Source: an uncultured Collinsella sp. (GTDB taxonomy: Bacteria > Actinomycetota > Coriobacteriia > Coriobacteriales > Coriobacteriaceae). From it: a stretch of DNA of 49,252 nucleotides. The stretch lies in assembly GCA_900544225.1 (NCBI GenBank), contig UQUD01000003.1, positions 1 to 49,252 on the forward strand. Direction: 5' to 3'. Shown here piece by piece: positions 8,443 through 15,840 of this stretch. The position numbers were made by a program, and so were the translations under genes. Within the stretch, counting starts at the first letter, position 1. Each line of letters opens with the position of its first letter. Under the pieces are notes generated by a model that saw only the letters and a list, made by a program, of their open reading frames with translations, was not told the DNA's origin and made no database searches.

Positions 8443-8662
8443 CAAAAAATGCCAAATATGAGTACTGTTGCAAATCCAGTCACATTATTTTACGGCAAAA
8501 TAGTGCCTTGATAATGTACAGCTATCCATTATCAAGGCACTTTAAGGTGGTTAAAGTCATTTTTAGCAGGTTTTAATCACTCGCAGACACCCAACTAGGC
8601 CCTCAATAGCTTAATTTCGCTGTTACTAAATTAGTGACAGTACTCATATTTAGCATTTTTTG
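8443..8662. repeat. MITE-like palindromic element
   Basis: The 26-nt ends 8443-8468 and 8637-8662 are inverted copies with one mismatch (motif AAATATGAGTACTGT). The 168-nt interior is AT-rich, non-coding and contains a second perfect 14-bp inverted repeat (8503-8516 with 8527-8540). It sits between two convergent genes and has no transposase, as expected of a miniature element mobilised in trans or of two facing REP-type units. Confidence 0.65.
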
Positions 8663-8669
8663 TCCATGG

Positions 8670-8704
8670 AGTCCCGGGGGGCGACAATTCGACTCCCCGG
8701 GACT
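8670..8704 (-). terminator. Terminator of the leftward sugar cluster
   Basis: A perfect 10-bp inverted repeat AGTCCCGGGG (8670-8679 and 8695-8704) lies 6 nt beyond the kinase stop codon. It lacks a clear T run on the leftward strand, so it may work with the adjoining palindrome. Confidence 0.6.
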
Positions 8705-8710
8705 GCTCAC

Positions 8711-9574
8711 CTATTCGGAAATCGGCACTCCATGGCCCCAGGAGCCTTCCATGCCGCATACGGTCGAAGCAAACCCCGCCGCAAAGTCGAGTGCACGCTC
8801 GATGGCCTCGGCACCATCCTCGCCACGCTTGACGGAATCGAGATAACACATCAGGAACGAAGTCAGGAATGAGTCGCCCGCACCCATGGTGTCCTTCATA
8901 TCCGTTACCGGCTTAGCCAGTTGGCGGTAATAACGATCGCCATCATAGGCAATGCAGCCCTCAGCGCCAGCCGTTGCCGATACGAAACGCGGACCTAGGC
9001 TCCTCACCCATGCCAGACGCTCGCGAATCTCATCCTCACTCGCGGCGTCTGCCGCGCTAAAGAACGCGAAGTCAACGTAGGGAGCAATCTGCTCGTAGTA
9101 CTCGTCGGTCGAATCGTCCGAGAAGTCAAACGAAACCGTGATGCCCGCGGCCTTCAACTTGGGAAGTTCACGCTCGGTAAAGCAATAGTTGCCCGAGTGG
9201 ACTACGTCGAACTGCTTCACGTACGCAAGGTCAAAGCGATCGAGCACATAGCGCGCATCACCACGGATGCCGCCCTCATTGGAGCCAAGGAAAACACGGT
9301 CGCCGTTAACGACGGTCACGCGTGCCGCACCGTTCTCGCCGATGAGCTGCTTGCACTTGGCAAGCTCAACGTCCTCATCCTCAAGACTCGCAATCACATG
9401 CTCAGCAGCAGCGTCATTACCAAAGATGCCCATATACGCGGAGCGCGCGGCGCCGCACTTCTTGGCATACACGGCAAAGTTCACCGCATTGCCACCCGGA
9501 TACATTGTGTGGATATGCTCGTAGCAGTCGACGACGTTGTCGCCAAACCCCAGTGCGCTCACGTTAAATGCCAT
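8711..9574 (-). CDS. frlD: PfkB-family sugar kinase, fructoselysine 6-kinase (FrlD)-like
   Basis: This 287-residue ribokinase-fold kinase contains the sugar-binding N-terminal motif GFGDNVVDCYEH and YPGGNAVNFAVYAKKCG, and the catalytic DTMGAGDSF (anion hole and base Asp) near residue 250. The sequence follows E. coli FrlD closely from memory, including FDFSDDSTDEYY and the short C-terminus, so phosphorylation of a fructosamine such as fructoselysine is the best guess. The deglycase FrlB and a transporter are not in the window; instead two HAD phosphatases and DeoC lie upstream on the same strand. The kinase could therefore act on another ketose-amine or sugar. The intergenic gap to the upstream gene is 62 nt with a G-rich ribosome site. 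Confidence 0.8.
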   Translation of the reverse strand: MAFNVSALGFGDNVVDCYEHIHTMYPGGNAVNFAVYAKKCGAARSAYMGIFGNDAAAEHVIASLEDEDVELAKCKQLIGENGAARVTVVNGDRVFLGSNEGGIRGDARYVLDRFDLAYVKQFDVVHSGNYCFTERELPKLKAAGITVSFDFSDDSTDEYYEQIAPYVDFAFFSAADAASEDEIRERLAWVRSLGPRFVSATAGAEGCIAYDGDRYYRQLAKPVTDMKDTMGAGDSFLTSFLMCYLDSVKRGEDGAEAIERALDFAAGFASTVCGMEGSWGHGVPISE

Positions 9575-9636
9575 GACGCCGCCCCTCTCTCTTATGCCAA
9601 CGGAACCACTGTTGTGACAGCAGTACCGCCCAGAAT

Positions 9637-10296
9637 CTACGCGAGTTCCAGCAGCTCCGGCAGCTGGTCGATAATCTTGTCCGCGGCATCCTGGCTAAAG
9701 CCAAAGCGCTCCTCGCGCTTGGCAATAACCGTCAGGCCGGCTCGCTTACCCGCGGTAATGCCCGGAACGGAATCCTCAACGCAGCAGCAGCGATTCGCGG
9801 GCAGCCCCAGCAGGTCTAGCGCATGCAGGTAGATGTCGGGCTCGGGTTTACTCTCCTTAAACTGCTCGCCGCTCACCACATACTCAAAGGCATCCGACAG
9901 CCCGCATGCGTTGAGCACTTCCTCGATGCTAACCATGGGAGACGAGCTGGCAAGCGCCACGCGAACGCCACGGCGCGGCAGCTCTCGAATCGTATCCACG
10001 GCGCCTGGGTTAATCAAAGCCTGATAGTCGCGCGGACGCTCATGCGCCCACTCGTCCCAACGGGCCAACGCTTCCTCGCCAGTGAAGTGCCCCTTACCGG
10101 CGCGCTCAAACCAATCGACCAGCATATGCAGGAAGAACTGATGCGAGGTACCGACCTGCCCATTCAACTCCTCTTGAGTCAGATTAAGCCCAAGCTCCTT
10201 GGCAAACGCGGCAGTCTCGCCCAAGTAGTAATACTCGGTATCGACAATGACGCCGTCCATGTCAAAGATAACGGCGTCGAACGGAAATGCGGACAC
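9637..10296 (-). CDS. HAD-superfamily phosphatase, beta-phosphoglucomutase-like subfamily
   Basis: This codes for 219 residues from a GTG at 10296 (VSAFPFDAV), chosen because AGGGAGGG precedes it at good spacing; an upstream ATG would run through a terminator hairpin. Motif I is FDMDGVIVDTE, motif II LASSS, motif III Lys in KESKPEPDIYL, motif IV CCCVEDSVPGI, all as in HAD subfamily IA with the helical cap after motif I (YYYLGETAAFAKELGL). Such enzymes act on small sugar phosphates, either as phosphatases or as phosphomutases. Its place between an FrlD-like kinase and another HAD protein fits clean-up or conversion of a sugar phosphate. Substrate unknown. Confidence 0.85.
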   Translation of the reverse strand: MSAFPFDAVIFDMDGVIVDTEYYYLGETAAFAKELGLNLTQEELNGQVGTSHQFFLHMLVDWFERAGKGHFTGEEALARWDEWAHERPRDYQALINPGAVDTIRELPRRGVRVALASSSPMVSIEEVLNACGLSDAFEYVVSGEQFKESKPEPDIYLHALDLLGLPANRCCCVEDSVPGITAGKRAGLTVIAKREERFGFSQDAADKIIDQLPELLELA

Positions 10297-10311
10297 GGCA
10301 CCCTCCCTAAC

Positions 10312-10337
10312 AAAAGGACGCCCGCAAGCAGGCGCCC
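10312..10337 (-). terminator. Hairpin with T run between the two HAD genes
   Basis: On the leftward strand a 10-bp stem with two G-U pairs (10316-10337) is followed by TTTT (A run 10312-10315). It could terminate or attenuate transcription between the Cof-type phosphatase and the next HAD gene. Confidence 0.6.
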
Positions 10338-10360
10338 GAGCCATGCATTAATCGGCGATT

Positions 10361-11203
10361 CTAACCCAGCAGCTTATCCAGCGTCACCGCAATGCCATCT
10401 TCGTTGTTATCGGCGGTCACCATCTGGGCTACAGCCTTAACCTCTTCGACGGCGTTACCCATGGCAACACCGGTGCCGGCCCACTCAATCATGGACTTGT
10501 CGTTCTGGCCGTCGCCAAACGATACGACCTCACTGGCATCGATGCCGAGCTTGGGCAGGGCACCCTCGAGTGCGCGGGCCTTGTCGATACCGGGCGCCGT
10601 GTACTCAAAGTACCAGTCGGCCGTAAACATGCCCGAAAGCGTCTGCTTAAAGGGCGCATACATCTCCTCGTAATGCGCCTGCAGGTAGGCCGGATCGCCC
10701 GCCGTCAGCAGCTTGTCCACGGGATAAGCATCAGCGACCTCATGCAGGCTCTCCACCTCGCGAATCTTAAGATCGCACGCGTCGCGCTCATACTTGACGA
10801 TATTCTTCTGCGAGCCGTCAGGCAGCGTGATCATGCAATGGTACGAGTCCTCGACGTGCAAATCGCGACCGAGCGAAATCATAGGGATCACGTCAAAATT
10901 ACGCAGGTGATCAATCAGGCGATGCAATTCGTCGGCAGGCATAGCCTGATCGAACAGCACCTCGTCGGTCTGGGCATCGACGACGTGTGCGCCGTTAAAG
11001 GCCACCAGCAGACCGTCATGGTTTTGAAGGTCGAGCTCTTGCGCCAAGGCGTGCAGCCCCCATGCGGGACGGCCCGAAGCCAAAATGAGCTTAATGCCCG
11101 ACTCCTGCGCCGCGAGCAGCTTCTCGCGCGTACGCGGGCTAATCACTTTCTGATCGTTGGTGAGCGTACCGTCGATATCCATCGCGATGGCTTTGATTGC
11201 CAT
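10361..11203 (-). CDS. Cof-type HAD-IIB phosphatase
   Basis: This codes for 280 residues from the ATG at 11203 (MAIKAIAMDIDGTL), preceded by GGGAGG; the longer in-frame start at 11254 lacks a ribosome site. Motif I is MDIDGTLTND, motif II LASGRP, and motif IV VVSFGDGQNDKSMIEWAG, with the large C2-type cap between, as in YidA and other Cof proteins. Members dephosphorylate a range of sugar phosphates and cofactors such as pyridoxal phosphate or FMN. It is part of the leftward sugar-phosphate cluster. Confidence 0.85.
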   Translation of the reverse strand: MAIKAIAMDIDGTLTNDQKVISPRTREKLLAAQESGIKLILASGRPAWGLHALAQELDLQNHDGLLVAFNGAHVVDAQTDEVLFDQAMPADELHRLIDHLRNFDVIPMISLGRDLHVEDSYHCMITLPDGSQKNIVKYERDACDLKIREVESLHEVADAYPVDKLLTAGDPAYLQAHYEEMYAPFKQTLSGMFTADWYFEYTAPGIDKARALEGALPKLGIDASEVVSFGDGQNDKSMIEWAGTGVAMGNAVEEVKAVAQMVTADNNEDGIAVTLDKLLG

Positions 11204-11352
11204 ATATGCCTCCCTGTCATTGAACAGCCTTGTCTGAGCCATCATACAGAACACCCATCGCGACTCCGTTTACAACGGGCAAAAAGTCATATTGTCTCGA
11301 ACATGAACAGCGTGTGGTCGTGAAGCTTTATCGCTCAGGTCAAATACGTCTG

Positions 11353-12027
11353 CTAGCGACGCTCATCCGTCGGTGCGCCCTCGACGATCGCGATGCCCGC
11401 CGATGCACCTAACGCGCTGGCGCCGGCCTCGATGAATGCGCAGGCCTCTTCGTAATTATGGATACCGCCCGCCGCCTTGATTGCCACGGCATCGCCGAGC
11501 ACCTCGTGCATCAGCCGCACGTCCTCGAGCTTAGCACCGCCAAAGCTTCTGCCGGTCGATGTCTTAAGGAATCCCGGCTTGGCCTCCAGCGCGATCTCGC
11601 ATACACGGCGCTTGGCGGCGTCGTCGCCGTCCAGCTTGCACATCTCGACGATTACCTTGTCAGTGATGCCATGCGCGCGACAAAAATCAGCAATGGTAGT
11701 CATCTCGCGCTCGATGGCATCAAAATCGCGGTTCTCGATCGACCTCTGATTCAAAACGTAGTCAATCTCGGTAAAGCCACACGCAGCGTATTCCTCAAAC
11801 CTCGCAAGCTTCTCCTCGAGCGCCATAGTGCCCTGGGGAAAGTCGATAGCGCCGGCAAGGATGATGTCAGAGTCCTCGAGCATGGCGCGGCCCGTCTCGT
11901 ACTCCTGCAGGTTCGCAAATACGCAGCGAAAGTTGTACTTTAACGCCTTCTCGACATATTGCTCAAACGTGTCCTCGGGGGCATCGATATAGTCGATGTA
12001 TTTGTTGATGGGTTTGGCAAGCGTCAT
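11353..12027 (-). CDS. deoC: Deoxyribose-phosphate aldolase
   Basis: This codes for 224 residues. DeoC splits 2-deoxyribose 5-phosphate into glyceraldehyde 3-phosphate and acetaldehyde in deoxynucleoside breakdown. The Schiff-base lysine is Lys155 in GFLKTSTGRSFGG; the partner Lys184 (AIKAAGGI) and Asp89 (EIDYVLNQR) are also present, so the active site is complete. The ribosome site AAGGAGG lies before the ATG. It heads the leftward cluster with two HAD phosphatases and the FrlD-like kinase, though no other deo genes are seen. A palindrome at 12147-12167 upstream is a candidate regulator site. Confidence 0.92.
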   Translation of the reverse strand: MTLAKPINKYIDYIDAPEDTFEQYVEKALKYNFRCVFANLQEYETGRAMLEDSDIILAGAIDFPQGTMALEEKLARFEEYAACGFTEIDYVLNQRSIENRDFDAIEREMTTIADFCRAHGITDKVIVEMCKLDGDDAAKRRVCEIALEAKPGFLKTSTGRSFGGAKLEDVRLMHEVLGDAVAIKAAGGIHNYEEACAFIEAGASALGASAGIAIVEGAPTDERR

Positions 12028-12146
12028 GCTGGGCCTCCTTGTTCAGGACTGACAACCGATTCGTGGCTTCACGCGAAAAACCACGTTCAATGTACGCCCG
12101 GCATGCAAGGACAGCGTCCGCATTCCGACAAGTGGTATGAAATTAG

Positions 12147-12167
12147 CCGTAAACGTATAATTTACGG
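12147..12167. promoter_or_regulatory. Operator-like palindrome upstream of deoC
   Basis: The perfect inverted repeat CCGTAAA-N7-TTTACGG encloses TATAAT (12156-12161). It lies 120 nt upstream of deoC. Repressor binding there could control deoC or a rightward transcript; no partner is known. Confidence 0.4.
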
Positions 12168-12241
12168 ACAGCGAATGGCACCGCACGCGGATGCCGACAG
12201 CAAGACATCCCCCCTCAATACACCCTCATGCCCATTTAAAT

Positions 12242-12337
12242 AGCAAGGGGCCCGTATCTGTTGGGATACGGGCCCCTTTCGGCCGTGACCTATCTCAGCA
12301 ACAAAGACTACTTGCAGTGAGCGCGGTAGAACTCGAT
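12242..12337 (-). repeat. Left direct repeat: pgi 3' end plus terminator
   Basis: This segment repeats, in the same orientation, the block at 15742-15840. Both contain a terminator hairpin, a spacer of about 30 nt, and the last codons of pgi. Over the 32 nt nearest the coding end (12306-12337 against 15809-15840) only 4 positions differ. The copies bound the accessory block and look like integration-site duplications. Confidence 0.7.
12245..12278. terminator. Terminator in the displaced pgi tail
   Basis: A perfect 14-bp inverted repeat (12245-12258 and 12265-12278, arm AAGGGGCCCGTATC) has a 6-nt loop. It is the relative of the pgi terminator at 15747-15778. Confidence 0.8.
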
Positions 12338-12340
12338 CGC
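12308..12340 (-). pseudogene. Displaced 3' tip of pgi
   Basis: Read leftward, the last 11 codons give GAIEFYRAHCK and TAG, matching the true Pgi ending ALIEFYRAHRK. Upstream homology stops at about 12340 and the frame has a stop two codons earlier. It is therefore only a fragment, as left behind when an element integrates in the 3' end of a gene and supplies a new one. Confidence 0.65.
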
Positions 12341-12801
12341 ACCATCTTATCCGAGCCGGGGCACGTTCGCATAGCGTGGCGCGTGACGGTTGCAAAACCA
12401 CCCCATTTGAAACAAACGCAAAAAAGTACTTGCAAAGACACGTTCCGACATATAAGTTGATAAAAGACCGCCGTTGCGGTTTTAAGTAGATCGAGCATAT
12501 GAAGTTTCAGTTTTCAGCGTGTAAGAGAAGGAAGATCGGCAAAGTACAACCCCAAACGCAATGACAACTTAATGAGGTAACTGCCACATGTGAGGCACCC
12601 AGGGCATTGCTGTCTCGATTTTGAGCACGATGCCTTCCGCCTTGCATGGGCCGTTCCATCCCGCCCCTGCAGCAACTGCCTCACGGGCTCATTGAAAACC
12701 GCATAGCACCCCAACGTCAGCACATCACCCACGGCAAGCACATCACTCACGACAACCAACACATCAACAAACAGCACGAACATCAACCGATTGGAGAAGC
12801 T

Positions 12802-13692
12802 ATGACAAACCACCACGCTGAAGACGGCGATAAGAAAAGCATTCTGGATGCCCGCATTGAGCGAGCATATGCAAACGAATATGACGCCGCCTTTGCCGCC
12901 GCGACCATAAAGAACTACGCGTCGCTACCGCTCGCGACGATCTTGGCCGACCACCCTCAACTGCTGAAGCGCTGCACAAAGATCATGGGCGACCCCGACA
13001 TTCGCAAGCTGACAGACCCCTATGCCCCAAAACGCGACAACGATTCGTACGTTCTTACCGTAGGCTGCCTAGCCCATATGCTTACGGCGCTCGACACGAA
13101 ACTCAAGCTCGAATGGGAACCCGACGAGCGTCATGAACTCGAAAGCAAGCGGGACACCCTGCGCACCGCACTGTTCCTTCCGTTGGACGGCCTCAAGCGC
13201 TGCAACGTCGAGCTCAATACACAGGCGCGGCAAAAGCCCGGGACCACGGGGCAGAAAACTCCAAGACCCCATGCGGCCATCGTCGACCGCAACCGATATA
13301 ACCGCATGACCGCGCACTTTTCCGCCGAGGGAGCAGCCATAAGGACGCTGATCGATCTGCTGTGCCTCCTGAGCATCAACGAGCTATTTGAGGGCTATCT
13401 CGCCCTTGTTCCCGCGACGGCACCCAAGTCGGTAGCAAAGATCATCGAGACCTGCAGACGCCAGTTTGAGCGCCATCGCAATGGCAGTGAGATGAACGTC
13501 AGCATCGCGCAGTACTACGCGGCTCATTACAAAAATGACGGATGTGCCCCTGTCGATCATCAGCTGCGGCTCGCCTACACCACGCCCACCGCAACGCTCC
13601 ATCGCTTTGGAGCCCTTGGCGCTTGCGAGCCGCACGAACAGGCAGCCTGCCCCACAACCGAGCTCGATCTCAGGCTCGGACGAACCCTGTAG
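12802..13692 (+). CDS. Unknown accessory protein
   Basis: This codes for 296 residues from the ATG at 12802 (MTNHHAEDGDKK); TTGGAGAAG precedes it. A longer frame reaches back to 12646, but that part encodes low-complexity His/Gln and lacks a ribosome site. The protein is hydrophilic, with no signal peptide or membrane segment. Helical stretches around EWEPDERHELESKRDTLRTALFLP and a Lys/Arg-rich middle (ARQKPGTTGQKTPRPH) could suit nucleic acid or protein binding. I recognise no family. It is the first gene of the block between the pgi repeats, 63 nt ahead of a ClpP-like protease gene, and probably forms one transcript with the protease and the coupling protein. Confidence 0.65.
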   Translation: MTNHHAEDGDKKSILDARIERAYANEYDAAFAAATIKNYASLPLATILADHPQLLKRCTKIMGDPDIRKLTDPYAPKRDNDSYVLTVGCLAHMLTALDTKLKLEWEPDERHELESKRDTLRTALFLPLDGLKRCNVELNTQARQKPGTTGQKTPRPHAAIVDRNRYNRMTAHFSAEGAAIRTLIDLLCLLSINELFEGYLALVPATAPKSVAKIIETCRRQFERHRNGSEMNVSIAQYYAAHYKNDGCAPVDHQLRLAYTTPTATLHRFGALGACEPHEQAACPTTELDLRLGRTL

Positions 13693-13755
13693 CCCGCCAG
13701 CCCCTCCACGGGCAACAATCCTATTCCACAACACAGCCAACAGAAAGGAGTCCTC

Positions 13756-14373
13756 ATGGACACCAATCATTCCCCCATCATCAGCCCCCTCACCATGCGT
13801 GAATCCGCCCGAGGTATCACGCTCACCAGGATTTACGATGAGATGCTCGCCCGTCGCGAGCTCTCCGTCATGGGAAACATCGAAACCCCGATGGCCCACG
13901 ACCTATGCCAGCAGATCCGCCTGCTCGATGCCACCGACCCCAGCCGCCCCATCACCATATTTGTCGCCAGCGCCGGCGGAAGCGTGCGATCGGGTCTTGC
14001 GATCTATGACGCCATGCGCCTCGCATCGTGCCCCATCCGCACCGTCTGCCTGGAATTCGCCGCGTCCATGGGCGCCGTGATCTTTATGGGCGGTGACGAT
14101 CGCCGTATGGCGCCCCATGCAGAGCTCATGATTCACGACCCGCTGATCCCCCAGGGGGCAGGCGGCTCGGCACTTGCGCTGCAGGAAACCAGCCGGCGTC
14201 TCATGCAGACCCGCAAGACCCTCACGCAAATCCTCTCGGACCGCAGCGGCCTCACGCCCAAGCGCATCCAGTCCCTCACTGCAAAAGACACCTACCTTTC
14301 GGCCGAGCGCGCCGTCGAGCTCGGCTTTGCCCACGAAATCCTCTCGACCACCAAGGAGGTCGCCCATGTCTAA
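13756..14373 (+). CDS. ClpP-like serine protease carried by the accessory element
   Basis: This 205-residue ClpP/crotonase-fold protease keeps the full triad: Ser104 in FAASMGAVIFMGG, His127 in LMIHDPL, and Asp178 in AKDTYLSAERAVELGF. The oxyanion-region motif is ASAGGSVRSG instead of the usual SPGGS. It is a separate paralogue type, not the chromosomal ClpP: it lies between an unknown gene and a TraG-like gene, with an 8-nt overlap with the latter. ClpP-like proteases of this sort occur in phages and conjugative elements, where they may mature structural proteins or modify the host Clp machinery. The partner ATPase is not in the window. AAAGGAG precedes the ATG. Confidence 0.85.
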   Translation: MDTNHSPIISPLTMRESARGITLTRIYDEMLARRELSVMGNIETPMAHDLCQQIRLLDATDPSRPITIFVASAGGSVRSGLAIYDAMRLASCPIRTVCLEFAASMGAVIFMGGDDRRMAPHAELMIHDPLIPQGAGGSALALQETSRRLMQTRKTLTQILSDRSGLTPKRIQSLTAKDTYLSAERAVELGFAHEILSTTKEVAHV

Positions 14374-15669
14374 CCTCGCCAGCCGCCTCGCCGCATCTGA
14401 GTCCGCATCGTCCACCATCCTCGCCAAGGATCGAACGCTTTCCTGCGACACCCGCCAAACGGGACTCAACAACAACGCACTTGTGATCGGCCCCTCGGGA
14501 GCCGGCAAGACCCGAAACGTCCTCAAGCCCAACCTGCTGCAAATGAACGCAAGCTACATCGTGCTCGACACCAAAGGCACGCTCTGTCGCGAAGTGGGAC
14601 CCGCGCTGGCAGCCCACGGCTACCGCGTGCAATGCCTCAACTTCGCCGACCTCAACACCGTCCCGGCCCTTGCGCTCGGCATCGAGCGCTGCGGCTACAA
14701 CCCCCTGAGGCACATTCGCCGCAAGGCGGACGGCAGGCCCAACCAGCAGGACATCCTCTCGGTGGCAAAGGCCATCTGCCCCATCGAGGACAACAACCAG
14801 CCTTTTTGGGATCATGCGGCGGCAAACCTGCTGTCGTGTCTTATTGCCTACGTCACCGAACAGCTACCCGCCGACGAGCAGACGATCAGCTCGGTCATCA
14901 AGCTGATCGAGCACCTGCAGGACGGTGCCACGGCCCGATTGTTTGACGATCTGATCACGACCGACCCCCAAAGCTATGCCCTCTCGCTATGGCGGCGCTA
15001 CGCCATTACGCAAAATGCCGAGCGCATGCACGCGAGCATCGTCGGCATCCTTGCCGAAAAGGTCATGTGTCTGGGATTCGACGGTGCGGCACAGCTCTAT
15101 CGTGAGTGCCATCAGGTGGACTTCGCTTCCATGGGACACACCCCTGCGCCCTGTTTGTAACCGTGAGCGATATTGACCGCAATCTCGATCCGCTGACCGG
15201 CCTCTTTATTACGCAGGCGTTTATGGGCCTCATTCGCGAAGCCGATAGGCAGCCCGACGGCAGCCTGCCCGTGCCCGTGCGCTTTATGCTCGATGACTTC
15301 GCAAATCTGCAGATCCCCAGGATCGACAACGTGCTCTCGATTATCCGAAGCCGCAACATCTGGGCAACGCTGCTGCTGCAGTCGACCAACCAGCTCGATG
15401 CGCTCTATGGCGAGGCACGCGCACGCTCCATCATGGGCAACTGCGACACGCATCTGGTGCTGGCGTTCCAGGATCCCGAGAGTGCCCGGGTGTTTTCCGA
15501 CCGCGCTGACGCGCTGCCCAGCACGCTCATGGCGACGCCGATTGATCGCTCGTGGCTCTTTGTACGCGGTCGCACTCCCGAACAGGTCGAGCGCTTTAGG
15601 CTCGAAGACCATCCGCTCTACGGGGAGCTGCCCGAGGCGCAGCGAGGCCATGCGGAGGCCGAGATCTAG
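14366..15669 (+). pseudogene. TraG/VirD4-like conjugative coupling protein, frameshifted
   Basis: Start ATG at 14366 overlaps the protease gene. Frame one runs to a TAA at 15158-15160 (264 residues) and includes Walker A GPSGAGKT (about 42-49) and LDTKGTLCREVG. The remainder, from about 15145 in the -1 frame to 15669, contains ALFVTVSDIDRNLDPL, the Walker B-like RFMLDDFANL and LLLQSTNQLDALYG, which belong to the same protein. One extra C in the run 15141-15144 would restore a single frame through GHTPCALFVTV. No slippery heptamer is visible, so a real one-base loss (or sequencing error) is more likely than programmed shifting. Coupling proteins are ATPases that feed relaxase-bound DNA to a type IV secretion channel. 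The N-terminal membrane part is missing. Confidence 0.8.
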
Positions 15670-15741
15670 GCGCAGGGTTCTCGCAGCGCGCGGCGCCCCG
15701 GCGATGTTCCACAAAGGCCGTGCGCCCCGGGACCACGGCAA

Positions 15742-15840
15742 AGCAAAGGGGCCCGCATCCGATAGGATACGGGCCCCTGACTATAAGGCGCGATGCGTTA
15801 ACAGCAGCGACTACTTGCGATGCGCGCGATAGAACTCGAT
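15742..15840 (-). repeat. Right direct repeat: functional pgi 3' end plus terminator
   Basis: This is the intact counterpart of 12242-12337. It includes the pgi stop codon (15811-15813), the last codons and the pgi terminator. If the block integrated here, this copy was supplied by the element and restores pgi. Confidence 0.7.
15747..15778 (-). terminator. Terminator of pgi
   Basis: A 14-bp inverted repeat with one mismatch (15747-15760 and 15765-15778, core GGGGCCCG) lies 33 nt beyond the pgi stop on the leftward strand. Confidence 0.8.

Larger units (their letters stand above)
12028..12801. other. Long gene-free region upstream of deoC and of the accessory block
   Basis: It holds, in order, an operator-like palindrome (12147-12167), the copied pgi tail and terminator (12242-12340), then about 460 nt without a credible gene. 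Possible promoter-like hexamers are TTGATA (12457-12462) with TTTAAG about 17 nt later. From 12715 to 12795 the sequence becomes strikingly A/C-rich with repeated ACATCA-type words just before the accessory gene. Confidence 0.5.

Noticed and set aside
8670..8704. Possible tRNA end (hairpin followed by CCA on the leftward strand)
   Set aside because: No T-loop or anticodon arm can be placed; it fits a terminator hairpin.
12700..12800. CRISPR-like repeat array
   Set aside because: The words are short, irregular and lack equal spacers; no cas gene is present.
15138..15160. Programmed -1 frameshift in the coupling-protein gene
   Set aside because: No X-XXY-YYZ heptamer in the needed frame; a lost C in a C run explains it.
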